This document shows, one piece after another, positions 26,679 through 34,979 of a stretch of 64,000 bases of DNA. The stretch spans positions 1-64,000 of the forward strand of contig CAZMSC010000006.1 of the NCBI GenBank assembly GCA_964568845.1, read 5' to 3'. Below the pieces are notes generated by a model. The model ran no database searches. It was not told the DNA's origin and saw only the letters and a list, made by a program, of their open reading frames with translations. Positions within the stretch are counted from its first letter, which is position 1, and each line of letters begins with the position of its first letter. Source of the stretch: DTBU01 sp964568845. Its GTDB lineage: Archaea > Thermoproteota > CALKCG01 > B24. The translations under genes were made by a program, and so were the position numbers.

Positions 26679-27875
26679 TTGGGTGAGAGCTTAACAGTAG
26701 ATGTCTTTTTCAAACTACTGGAAGATGCTGTTGACAATATGAGAAAGGCAGGTTTCAGTGAAGCGTTTATAATTCATCATGATGAGGCGGATGGTGTATG
26801 CTCTGCGGCTATAACGGCTAAAGCATTAAACAGAGCTGGTTTAAACTTTAAAACGATATGTCTTGATAAGCTTTACCCTGAGGTTTTAAAGGGGGTCTAT
26901 GCTAGAGGGGAGGGCTTATACCTGTTCACGGATATCGGCTCAGCCCACGTTAAGCTGATTGAGAGAGATGCACCTAGGGGAAGTTTAACCATAATACTCG
27001 ACCACCACGATACTCTACAATCATCGCGTACAGACGTTTTGAACGTAAACCCTGAGCTCTATGGCTTATCTGGTGAAAGGGACGCTTCAGCTTCAACCGT
27101 CGCATACCTATTTGCCAAAACTTTAAACCCTAGCAATTCAGACCTTTCGGCTCTAGCCCTGATAGGTGCGGCTGAGATTCCAGGCCCAATTATAGGTTTA
27201 AACCAGTTAGCCTTAAAAGACGCGTTAAACGGCGGGTTTATCCAACCTGAGAAGGACGGGGATTTCAAGATCACGAGGCTTGGTAAACCACTCTCGTACA
27301 AGCGATACTCAACAATACTATCCGTTTTAGCCTCTGTAGGATACTACAGAGGGGGGCCTCTGAAAGCGGTAAAAGCATGTATGGATGGTTTTAAAGACGA
27401 AGACTACGAGGAAGCCTCTAAGCTTGAAGAAGAGAGAAAGAAGGCTAACGCTACACTGCTCAGTATTCTTAGAAGGGAGAAGTTGAATCGGATGAAAGCC
27501 ATACAGTGGTTTTCGGATAAAGGCGTTTATAGAAGTATGGGTACTAAAGTCATAGGGAGCTTCTGCAGCTACCTTCAGTATCAGGGGTTTGTAGATAAGG
27601 ACAAGTACATTGCAGGATATATGGACGTTCCACCGGATATACCGGGCTACGGTAGATTGGAGAAGACGTATGTTAAAATATCTACAAGAGCCCCAAAACC
27701 GTTAGCAGATAAAATAGCTACTGGTGAAAAACCCCCACTATCTAAAATACTCCCAGAGGCATGTTCGAGATTTGGTGGATTTGCCGATGGACATACCGTA
27801 GCCGCTTCAGGCGTAGTCGAGAAGAACATGATAATAGATGCTCTTAAAACGTTAGACGAACTAGCATCATCGTAA
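26679..27875 (+). CDS. DHH/DHHA1 family phosphoesterase (archaeal RecJ-like)
   Basis: 398 residues. N-terminal DHH domain: IIHHDEADGVCSAAI (H-x-D-x-D-like), LFTDIGSAH, LDHHDT; C-terminal DHHA1 with GGFADGHTVAASG. Archaeal proteins of this class are RecJ-like single-strand nucleases or oligoribonucleotide phosphodiesterases; some associate with GINS/CMG. Which one this is cannot be said. The TTG at 26679 gives MGESLTVDVF and follows no strong SD; a slightly later start is possible. Divergent from the AMP phosphorylase gene, sharing a 117-base intergenic region. Confidence 0.83.
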   Translation: MGESLTVDVFFKLLEDAVDNMRKAGFSEAFIIHHDEADGVCSAAITAKALNRAGLNFKTICLDKLYPEVLKGVYARGEGLYLFTDIGSAHVKLIERDAPRGSLTIILDHHDTLQSSRTDVLNVNPELYGLSGERDASASTVAYLFAKTLNPSNSDLSALALIGAAEIPGPIIGLNQLALKDALNGGFIQPEKDGDFKITRLGKPLSYKRYSTILSVLASVGYYRGGPLKAVKACMDGFKDEDYEEASKLEEERKKANATLLSILRREKLNRMKAIQWFSDKGVYRSMGTKVIGSFCSYLQYQGFVDKDKYIAGYMDVPPDIPGYGRLEKTYVKISTRAPKPLADKIATGEKPPLSKILPEACSRFGGFADGHTVAASGVVEKNMIIDALKTLDELASS

Positions 27876-27988
27876 ACTTTGCAGTTTTCTAACAATGTTA
27901 CGGTATACATATCTACTAAGAACCGGTTCCTAGAAGAGAGAGACAAACCCTTATTATACAAAACACGATGTAGTAATTTTAGAATGAA

Positions 27989-28498
27989 ATGAACTTAGAG
28001 GGGAAAATCGAAGAACCATATAGATCTCTACTTGAAAAGTTAGTCGAACTTTTATCTACAAGATTAGGTGATAAGCTGGTCTCCGTCGTCGTCTACGGCA
28101 GCGTCGCCAGGGGGTCGGCCCGTAAAGATAGCGATGTAGACGTTTTAATAATAGCTGAATCTCTGCCTAAAAGCCGTATGAAGCGTCAACAACTGTTTCT
28201 AGAAGTTGAAGGCAGGCTTGAACCCATTATCGATAGGCTTTGGAATACGGGGTTTTACGTAGACTTTTCACCGGTGATTTTATCGGTTGAAGAGGCTTCG
28301 AAGATAAGACCGATATATCTCGACATGGTTGAAGACTCCGTTATACTCTACGATAGAGGCGGATTTTTCAGCAACATCATCTTAAGGCTTAGAGAGAGGC
28401 TCAGAGAGTTGGGCTCTAAGAGAGTGTGGGTTAAAGATAAGTGGTATTGGTTGATTAAACCGGATATAAGGTTTGGAGAGGTTGTGAGAATTGAATAA
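27989..28498 (+). CDS. MNT-type nucleotidyltransferase (antitoxin-like)
   Basis: 169 residues. The minimal nucleotidyltransferase signature is complete: VYGSVARGSARKDSDVDVLI (G-S-x9-D-x-D) and a third acid in FYVDFSPV. It overlaps the HEPN gene by 8 bases. In MNT-HEPN modules the MNT protein neutralises the HEPN protein, in studied cases by AMPylating a Tyr, but in archaea many such pairs may have housekeeping or defence functions that are not established. Confidence 0.87.
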   Translation: MNLEGKIEEPYRSLLEKLVELLSTRLGDKLVSVVVYGSVARGSARKDSDVDVLIIAESLPKSRMKRQQLFLEVEGRLEPIIDRLWNTGFYVDFSPVILSVEEASKIRPIYLDMVEDSVILYDRGGFFSNIILRLRERLRELGSKRVWVKDKWYWLIKPDIRFGEVVRIE

Positions 28499-28940
28499 CG
28501 TCGATATGGCTAAATCATATCTCAGACAGGCTGAAGAGAGGGTTAGACACGCCGAGGAGGCTATGGGAACGGGAAACTATGCGTATACGATTCGACAAAG
28601 TCAAGAGGCTGTTGAGCTGGCTCTCAAAGGTGTTTTAAGGTTGGTAGCAATAGAGTCGCCTAAATGGCATGACGTGGGGCCGATCCTTAAGAGGCATAGG
28701 GAAATCTTCCCAGAATGGTTTAAAGCCGAAATAGACAATCTTGCATCGATTTCTAGAAAGCTTAGACGGGAAAGAGAACCAAGCATGTATGGAGATGAAG
28801 AGACAGGTACACCTCCAGACCAGCTTTATAGCCGCATGGATGCTTGGGAGGCTTTAGAGTATGCTAAGAGCGTTTTAAACCTATGTATAAGGCTTCTGAG
28901 AAACTATCCAGCCGCTATTAGCGATCCATCTCACCCTTAA
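28491..28940 (+). CDS. HEPN-domain protein, partner of the MNT gene
   Basis: 149 residues, all helical. YTIRQSQEAVELALKGVLR is the HEPN helix-2 pattern; KLRREREPSMYGDEE follows, common in the archaeal MNT-linked HEPN group. The canonical R-x4-6-H ribonuclease motif is not visible, so it may not be an RNase, or may belong to the group that uses other residues. TTG at 28491 is coupled to the MNT stop; ATG at 28506 is an alternative. Forms a two-gene module, a toxin-antitoxin candidate. Confidence 0.85.
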   Translation: MNNVDMAKSYLRQAEERVRHAEEAMGTGNYAYTIRQSQEAVELALKGVLRLVAIESPKWHDVGPILKRHREIFPEWFKAEIDNLASISRKLRREREPSMYGDEETGTPPDQLYSRMDAWEALEYAKSVLNLCIRLLRNYPAAISDPSHP

Positions 28941-28974
28941 AAGACGCGGGCTTTCTCGCAGAGGATGGTAAACG

Positions 28975-30231
28975 TTAAACTTGCCTTTTCTTATAGTAGG
29001 ATAATACTTTTTCCACGGCTTTAGCTACGTCTTCTACGTCTTCTTCTGCGAAGTATTCGTTACATGGCAACGTTAGAAGAGCGTTTAAGGTTTCCTCGGC
29101 TCTAGGACATAACCCCTCACCGTAATGTACATCTTTACCATAGAGTGGACACATCCAGGGACATTTCGATCCACCATACCCCCTCTTCTCCGTGAATAGT
29201 GGAGCCATGTATATGGGTTTACCGATGTAACCTGTTCCAGCAGGTACTCCTTCAGCCGTTATGGCTTTAGCTATGTCGCTTAGAGGGGCTTTAAACATAG
29301 AAAGCTCTAGTTTAAGCGGGTAAAGCCAGTAGCTGTGTTTAAATCCCTTGGGAACCCTAGGTGTATAAACCCCTTCGATTTCACCGAGCCTTTTAGTTAG
29401 AGATTCCGCCACCGCCCTGCGTCTTTCAACAACCCATTTGACTTTTTTAAGCTGTACACGTGCGACTGCTCCTTGAAGTTCGGTCATTCTATAGTTGAAG
29501 CCGATCATGACGTAGGCTCTCGGAAGACCTAGGCTTCTATCCCAACCCTTATCCATGAAAAGCCTAGCCTTCCCAGCAAGCTCTTCGTCGTTTGTAACGG
29601 TTATACCGCCGTCTCCAGTAAACATGTGTTTAGACTGTTGGAGACTGAAACATCCGAAATCGCCTATCGTCCCTACAAGCCTACCCTTATACTCAGCTAG
29701 GTAGGCTTGAGCACAGTCTTCTATTACGGTTAAGCCTTTATCTTCCGCAAGCTCTAGAAGCGGGTCCATGTCTGTTGGTAAGCCGAATAAGTGGACGGCT
29801 ATTATAGCCTTTGTTCTCTCCGTGATCCTTTTCTCAACGTCTTCAGGAGATATATTGTACGTGTCTGGGTCTATGTCTGCGAAAATAGGTATGGAATTTT
29901 GACCCAGTATTGCTATTATGGTACCTGCGTCCGTTATAGGGCTTGTTAAAACCTCCATACCTGGTCCTAAACCAGCAGCTCCAGTAGCTATATGTAGTGC
30001 AGCCGTTCCAGAGGTGGATGCGACCGCGTATTTAACGCTTAAAAAATCAGCAAACTCTTCTTCAAAACTACTGACCATGTTTCCAGAATACCTGAATAGT
30101 CTTCCAGATTCGATAACAGACTTGAGGAGCTTAAGTTCTTCTTCACCTATGTTCCTGCCGGACTTATCGTTCACTGTTGGCAGGGGTTTACTTCTAACGG
30201 GTTCACCTCCGAGTATGGCGAGCTTATCCAT
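28975..30231 (-). CDS. DegT/DnrJ/EryC1/StrS family aminotransferase
   Basis: 418 residues, PLP fold type I. STSGTAALHIATGAAGL (cofactor phosphate loop), VIEDCAQAYLA (Asp to pyridine N), and the Schiff-base Lys in FSLQQSKHMFTGDGG. The opening LAILGGEPVRS and the presence of SKCPWMCPLYGK fit the AHBA synthase/StsC-like branch, which transaminates keto groups of sugars or cyclitols. The substrate is unknown; it might serve diamino-sugar synthesis with the genes at 12210-14514, but it is 14 kb away. Divergent from the cupin gene. Confidence 0.88.
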   Translation of the reverse strand: MDKLAILGGEPVRSKPLPTVNDKSGRNIGEEELKLLKSVIESGRLFRYSGNMVSSFEEEFADFLSVKYAVASTSGTAALHIATGAAGLGPGMEVLTSPITDAGTIIAILGQNSIPIFADIDPDTYNISPEDVEKRITERTKAIIAVHLFGLPTDMDPLLELAEDKGLTVIEDCAQAYLAEYKGRLVGTIGDFGCFSLQQSKHMFTGDGGITVTNDEELAGKARLFMDKGWDRSLGLPRAYVMIGFNYRMTELQGAVARVQLKKVKWVVERRRAVAESLTKRLGEIEGVYTPRVPKGFKHSYWLYPLKLELSMFKAPLSDIAKAITAEGVPAGTGYIGKPIYMAPLFTEKRGYGGSKCPWMCPLYGKDVHYGEGLCPRAEETLNALLTLPCNEYFAEEDVEDVAKAVEKVLSYYKKRQV

Positions 30232-30345
30232 AGAACACCTGATATAGACTTAGACCTTTATCGAATTTAAGTTTTCTAAGAATGTTGGATTTGCCGACAC
30301 TTCTCCAGCTTAATCTTATAAACATTATCTTCAAAATTTAAAAAT

Positions 30346-30699
30346 ATGAGTGGTGAATTTAGAATCGTACACTATCTTGATGTTAAGAGAGAACCGGTTA
30401 CAGAGCAGAACGGTAGAAATGCTTGGGTTAGATGGTTGATATCATGGGAGCATGGTGCTCCAAACTTCGCCATGAGGATGTTTGAAGTAGAGCCTAATGG
30501 GAACACCCCGCTACATAGCCATAATTGGGAACATGAAGTATTCATACTCGAAGGGGAGGGATTTATAGTCTGCGGTGGTAGGAAGTATAGGGTTAAGGAA
30601 GGCTACGCCATTCTAATACCGCCTAATATCGAGCACAGCATTGTGAATGATGGAAGTAGAACCCTCAGGTTTCTGTGTTTAATACCTAGGGTTAAATAG
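30346..30699 (+). CDS. single-domain cupin protein
   Basis: 117 residues. Cupin motif 1 PLHSHNWEHEVFILEGEG gives three His/Glu ligands and motif 2 ILIPPNIEHSIVND the fourth His, so it can bind a metal. Small cupins of this type are sugar isomerases, dioxygenases or ligand sensors and the job here cannot be assigned. The ATG at 30346 comes shortly after an AT-rich TATA-like stretch (TATAAACATTATC), so a leaderless mRNA is likely. Confidence 0.83.
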   Translation: MSGEFRIVHYLDVKREPVTEQNGRNAWVRWLISWEHGAPNFAMRMFEVEPNGNTPLHSHNWEHEVFILEGEGFIVCGGRKYRVKEGYAILIPPNIEHSIVNDGSRTLRFLCLIPRVK

Positions 30700-30775
30700 T
30701 AGTGTTTTTGCGGTAAACTTGTGAAAAAACTTAATTAATCATCATATTCTTTACACGTTTAGGTGCTAAAAATCT

Positions 30776-31720
30776 ATGGATAGATTCAGCCCAGAGGAGT
30801 TTATAGAGAGAAAGGTTGAGTGGCTTAAGAGGGAGGTGGATGTTGGAAGGGCTATTATCGCCCTCTCCGGAGGAGTCGATAGCTCCGTAACAGCCGTTTT
30901 AGGTTTCAAAGCCATAGGTGACCGTTTAAAGGCGATATTTCTCGAAGATGGATTTATGAGAATAGGTGAGTCTAAGAGAGTTGTAGAGGTTTTTTCAAAG
31001 CTGGGTATTAAAGTTGAAGTTTACGACGTTCAGAACGAGTTTATAGAAGCCTTAAAAGGCATTAGAGACGCTGAGGAAAAGCGGAGGGCTTTTAGAGAAA
31101 CCTTCTACGGGGTTTTTTCAAGGATAGCTAAAAACCTTAAAACCGAAGTCGTTCTACAGGGTACCATAGCCGCAGACGTCGTTGAAACTAAGGGTGGAGT
31201 TAAAACCCAGCATAACGTTTTGGAACAGATAGGTATAAACCCACTTGAACGCTACGGTTTCAAAGTGCTTGAACCTCTTAAAGAACTATACAAAAACCAT
31301 GTTAGAGAGTTGGCTAAAGCCTTAGGACTGCCTAATGAAATAGTGTATAGGAGACCTTTCCCAGGCCCAGGACTATCGATAAGAATTGTAGGTGAAGTGA
31401 CTAGAGAAAAACTGGACGTAGTTAAGAGGGCTACGTTAATAGTAGATGAGGAGCTTGCAGACGTAAAGTGTTTCCAAGCCTTCCCAGTCCTACTTGAGGG
31501 AAAGGCTACGGGACTCTCGAAGAGCGGGTCTAGGAAATACGGCTACATGATAGCATTAAGAGTAGTTGAATCTGAAGACGCTATGACTGCAAAATACGTT
31601 AAATTAGACTGGAATAGGCTTGAGAAGGTTAGAGATAGGATAGTTGACGAGGTTCCAGAAGTTGCTAGAGTCCTGTATGATGTAACGGATAAACCGCCTG
31701 CGACTATAGAATTTGAATAG
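30776..31720 (+). CDS. guaAB: GMP synthase ATP-pyrophosphatase subunit (GuaAb)
   Basis: 314 residues. PP-loop ALSGGVDSSV for adenylation of XMP, then GTIAADVVE, TQHNVLEQIG, and the dimerisation domain RRPFPGPGLSIRI ending in DKPPATIEFE. Archaea split GMP synthetase into this subunit and a separate glutaminase subunit, which is not in the window. ATG 30776 lies 76 bases after the cupin gene. Reaction: XMP + ATP + NH3 to GMP + AMP + PPi. Confidence 0.95.
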   Translation: MDRFSPEEFIERKVEWLKREVDVGRAIIALSGGVDSSVTAVLGFKAIGDRLKAIFLEDGFMRIGESKRVVEVFSKLGIKVEVYDVQNEFIEALKGIRDAEEKRRAFRETFYGVFSRIAKNLKTEVVLQGTIAADVVETKGGVKTQHNVLEQIGINPLERYGFKVLEPLKELYKNHVRELAKALGLPNEIVYRRPFPGPGLSIRIVGEVTREKLDVVKRATLIVDEELADVKCFQAFPVLLEGKATGLSKSGSRKYGYMIALRVVESEDAMTAKYVKLDWNRLEKVRDRIVDEVPEVARVLYDVTDKPPATIEFE

Positions 31721-31841
31721 TATAAACAGGGATTATTTACTAAAAGTTAAACATTTTTAACAGCTCATAGCACTGGGGATTTGAAATGCTTTTATCTAAG
31801 CCAGCAGTTAAATCTACTGAGGATTGGGAGGATTGGTTTAG

Positions 31842-32267
31842 GTGTCTACTGAAGCTATGGAGAATTACCTTGAAGCAATATACCTGATTTCTAAGAGAAG
31901 ACAGAAGGTTAGGATTTCAGACATATCTTCAGTTTTAAAGGTTAAAGCACCCACAGTTACGGAGATGGTTCAAAAGCTTGCAGATAGAGGCCTCGTTTCA
32001 TATAGGCCTTATGAGAGAAACATACAGCTCACAGTTGAAGGCGAGGCTGAGGCTGTGAAAGTGATGAAAAAACATAGCGTTCTTAAGGGGTTTCTCCAGC
32101 TTCTAGGTGTAAGTGAGGAGGTAGCTGAGGAGGATGCCTGTAAAATAGAGCATCATATCCACCATGAAACTATGAGCAGGCTTTCAAAGTTCATAGAGTT
32201 TATCCAGAAAAATCCTGAAAGCCCTAGGCTACTTGAAACTTTCAGAAACTTCTGCAGGGAAAAGTAG
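31842..32267 (+). CDS. DtxR/MntR family metal-dependent repressor
   Basis: 141 residues. Winged helix at 10-65 (RISDISSVLKVKAPTVTEMVQKLADRGLV), dimerisation/metal region with the N-terminal Met of AMENYLEAIY and C-x-x-E-H in EEDACKIEHHIHHE, matching Cys102-Glu105-His106 of DtxR. No SH3 domain, as in MntR. GTG 31842 gives the standard N-terminus. Likely binds Fe2+ or Mn2+ and represses uptake genes. It is convergent with feoB, whose operon promoter carries a DtxR-type palindrome, so it is the obvious candidate regulator. Confidence 0.93.
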   Translation: MSTEAMENYLEAIYLISKRRQKVRISDISSVLKVKAPTVTEMVQKLADRGLVSYRPYERNIQLTVEGEAEAVKVMKKHSVLKGFLQLLGVSEEVAEEDACKIEHHIHHETMSRLSKFIEFIQKNPESPRLLETFRNFCREK

Positions 32268-32305
32268 AGACAACTGGAACGACTTCTAATATTGAAGGGG
32301 TTTAT

Positions 32306-34249
32306 CTAAAAACCTACGGATTTTAAGGCGATGTTTGCTAAAGCTGATACTATTATGGCGACTGATATATTGGTTAACACTATTAGAGCTGTTTTGCTAA
32401 AACCGTACTCTTTAAACAGCGCTATTACCGTAGCTATACAAGGTATATAGAGTATTGTGAATATGCTGAACACCACCATCTGCCTAGGCGTTAAAATAGT
32501 GTTGAAGTACGTAGTTCCAGCTGCTTCGGCAAGCATGGCTATCGTAAGCTCCTTACGTAAAACTCCGAAGATCAGAGGTATAGCTGTTACGCTAGGTAGT
32601 TCAAGCAGGTTTAAAGCTGGACTGAAAACGTTTGATAGCTCCTTCAGCAAATTTAAGTCGTTTAGCAGACCTACGAAGCCGCTTCCAACTACGAGGAGTG
32701 GAAAAGCTATGACTATGAATTCTCTAACTCTGACGTAAGTTTCAACGGCTATTACTTTTAAACTGGGCATTCTGTAGGGAGGCATCTCCATTATTAAACC
32801 GATCGGAGCACCCGGTAAGAGCGTACTCGCCGCTCTCCCCACAATGAATACTACTATTAGGTTTAACGCATATATCGCGAGGGCTAAGGGTATGCCTAGG
32901 TATTTCCCAACTAGGCTTAGAATGACTATCGTTCTGGCCGCGCAGGGGATCATTGTGATCATCAAGCCCAGTATGAGCTTCTCTCTGCCAGTCTCCATTA
33001 TTCTACATCCTAGGCATGCCGGAACATTACAACCATAACCGAGGAGGAGGGGGATGAATGCCTTACCGTGGAGCCCAATTCTATGCATAAGGGCGTCTAA
33101 GAGGAAGGCTGCTCTTGGAAGATACCCGGAATTCTCTAGGAAGAACAGTATGAGGTAGAACGGTATTACGTATGGGATTATCAACACTACACCCGCTATT
33201 AGACCGTCTACGAGGCCGCGGACAAAACCCGAGCCTTCGGGTATTAAGGGGGTTATAAGTATGGAAAGATTGTGTTCAATAAGGCTGCTTAAGAAGGCGC
33301 CGACCATGAAGACAGAGGCGAAGACTGAAGACATCACTGCCATTAATATGAGGTAGCCCCAAACCATATGGGTTGTTAATAGGTCTAAACGTTCTCCAAA
33401 CGTTACCAGAGGCTCTTTCTCAACTGTTAAGACCTCTTTAACTATGCGGTTTACAACCGTATATCTTTCCGATGCTATGATTACCTGAATCGGTTCTCCA
33501 TGTATTGCCTCAAGCTCTCCGATAATCTTCTCAGATAGTTTGACTATTTCAGACCCTCCAGGTTCGCTGGAAATTTTCCTTAAAATGTCTTCATCCTCCT
33601 CCAAGAGTTTAATAGCTAACCATCTAGCAGGATACAGTCTACATATGTTGGGAAGCTTTTCCTGTAATTCTTCAGTCAGCTTTGACAGTGCTTTCTCTAC
33701 TTCCAAACCATATACGACTTTCATAGGGGATGTTTTGATTTTGCCAAGCGCAACTTCAACAGCTTTACTCAATGCTTCACCAACACCTCGACCGGATATT
33801 GCAACCATAGGTATGACTGGAACCCCTAAAAACTCGGAAAAACGTTCAACATCTATTTTAAACCCTTTCTTAGCTGCGACATCGATCATATTTAAGGCTA
33901 CAACCAGCGGAGCCTCAAGCTCTAAAAGCTGTACTGTTAAGTATAGGTTTCTCTCAATGGCGGATGCGTCGATTATATTCAACACTACGTCGGGCTTATG
34001 GACAGCTATATACTCTCTAGCCACCATTTCCTCTTCACTATAAGCCGACAGTGAATACGTCCCTGGAAGGTCTAAGATGTGTATGTCATACATGCCGAAT
34101 TTAACAAACCCCTCCACCTTCTCAACAGTTTTACCAGGCCAGTTTCCAACGTGTTGTGAAGCCCCAGTTACCTGGTTGAAGAAGGTGGACTTACCCGTAT
34201 TAGCATTAGCGGCTAAGGCTATTCTTACAGCGGTTTTAGGTTTAGACAT
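32306..34249 (-). CDS. feoB: ferrous iron transporter FeoB
   Basis: 647 residues. N-terminal G domain: ANANTGKST (G1), DLPGTYSLS (G3), LNMIDVA (G4), ISGRGV (G5). The membrane part carries about eight helices with two Gate regions including GYGCNVPACLGCRIM and ITMIPCAART, whose Cys residues are typical of FeoB pores. Moves Fe2+ into the cell driven or gated by GTP. The start follows the feoA stop by one base, so the two are cotranslated. Confidence 0.96.
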   Translation of the reverse strand: MSKPKTAVRIALAANANTGKSTFFNQVTGASQHVGNWPGKTVEKVEGFVKFGMYDIHILDLPGTYSLSAYSEEEMVAREYIAVHKPDVVLNIIDASAIERNLYLTVQLLELEAPLVVALNMIDVAAKKGFKIDVERFSEFLGVPVIPMVAISGRGVGEALSKAVEVALGKIKTSPMKVVYGLEVEKALSKLTEELQEKLPNICRLYPARWLAIKLLEEDEDILRKISSEPGGSEIVKLSEKIIGELEAIHGEPIQVIIASERYTVVNRIVKEVLTVEKEPLVTFGERLDLLTTHMVWGYLILMAVMSSVFASVFMVGAFLSSLIEHNLSILITPLIPEGSGFVRGLVDGLIAGVVLIIPYVIPFYLILFFLENSGYLPRAAFLLDALMHRIGLHGKAFIPLLLGYGCNVPACLGCRIMETGREKLILGLMITMIPCAARTIVILSLVGKYLGIPLALAIYALNLIVVFIVGRAASTLLPGAPIGLIMEMPPYRMPSLKVIAVETYVRVREFIVIAFPLLVVGSGFVGLLNDLNLLKELSNVFSPALNLLELPSVTAIPLIFGVLRKELTIAMLAEAAGTTYFNTILTPRQMVVFSIFTILYIPCIATVIALFKEYGFSKTALIVLTNISVAIIVSALANIALKSVGF

Positions 34250-34250
34250 A

Positions 34251-34856
34251 CTAGGACAACCTCTTGATGAAGATCCTCTTAGCTACACCATAACCTAGGG
34301 CTAAGTTTGTACCTCTAACAATTACTTCAATAGGGCCATTTAGGAGGGCTTTTCTTAAAACAACTACTTCAACACCGGGGGTTAAACCCATATCGGACAG
34401 CCGCCTGATAAGCCCTCTACCCCCATATACGTAAACGATTTTACCACGTTCACCCTCAGAAAGCGTAATTAACGGTATTGTCTCCTCTATTCTAGTTGGA
34501 ATCGCTTTGAGGTCGCTTCTAAGGGCATTTAAGTCTTCCACGTCAAATCCATGCTTAAGACGCCAGTGACTACTCCAATCGCGAACTCTATCTATGGCTG
34601 TTCCCTCTACGTAACTATGCACCATCCTATGGAGGTATTCTTCTCTATGCGATTCTAAGAGACGTTCACCTAGAACCGTGAGTTTAAACCGTTCGTCAAT
34701 TTTACAGACTAAACCCCTACTCAAGGCTTCGTCTAAAGCTTTAGCCAGCTCTTCTCTTGATGTGTTAAGTTTTCTAGAAGCTTCATCTAAGTTCAGCCTA
34801 CCTTCATTTGCAACTATGAATTCTAGAAGCTCAACAAGCGTTTTCTCGAAATCCAT
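34251..34856 (-). CDS. feoA: FeoA with an N-terminal winged-helix/DtxR-like domain
   Basis: 201 residues, more than twice a plain FeoA. Residues 1-70 form a winged helix (LNLDEASRKLNTSREELAKALDEALSRGLV), 75-120 resemble the DtxR dimerisation helix region (HRMVHSYVEGTAI), and 125-200 are a FeoA SH3-like domain (PLITLSEGERGKIVYVYGGRGLIRRLSDMGLTPG). It may act as both FeoB partner and regulator. First gene of the feoAB operon, under the palindromic operator at 34897-34910. Confidence 0.9.
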   Translation of the reverse strand: MDFEKTLVELLEFIVANEGRLNLDEASRKLNTSREELAKALDEALSRGLVCKIDERFKLTVLGERLLESHREEYLHRMVHSYVEGTAIDRVRDWSSHWRLKHGFDVEDLNALRSDLKAIPTRIEETIPLITLSEGERGKIVYVYGGRGLIRRLSDMGLTPGVEVVVLRKALLNGPIEVIVRGTNLALGYGVAKRIFIKRLS

Positions 34857-34896
34857 AGTGTTCGCCCCTCTAAGTAGTTGGAGCCTTCCGAAAATT

Positions 34897-34919
34897 TTAG
34901 GTTAACCTAATATTTAAAA
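34897..34919 (-). promoter_or_regulatory. feoAB promoter with DtxR-type palindromic operator
   Basis: TTAGGTTAACCTAA at 34897-34910 is a perfect 14-base palindrome, matching the half-sites of DtxR/IdeR boxes. Directly upstream on the minus strand is a TATA-like TTTAAATA (34912-34919). The start codon is at 34856, so the box lies between TATA and the expected transcript start, where a bound repressor would block transcription. DtxR at 31842-32267 is the probable ligand. Confidence 0.8.
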
Positions 34920-34979
34920 GTAGCCTTTCAAACAGACTATTTTTATATTGACAACATGGTATAATTGTATTGATTAACC

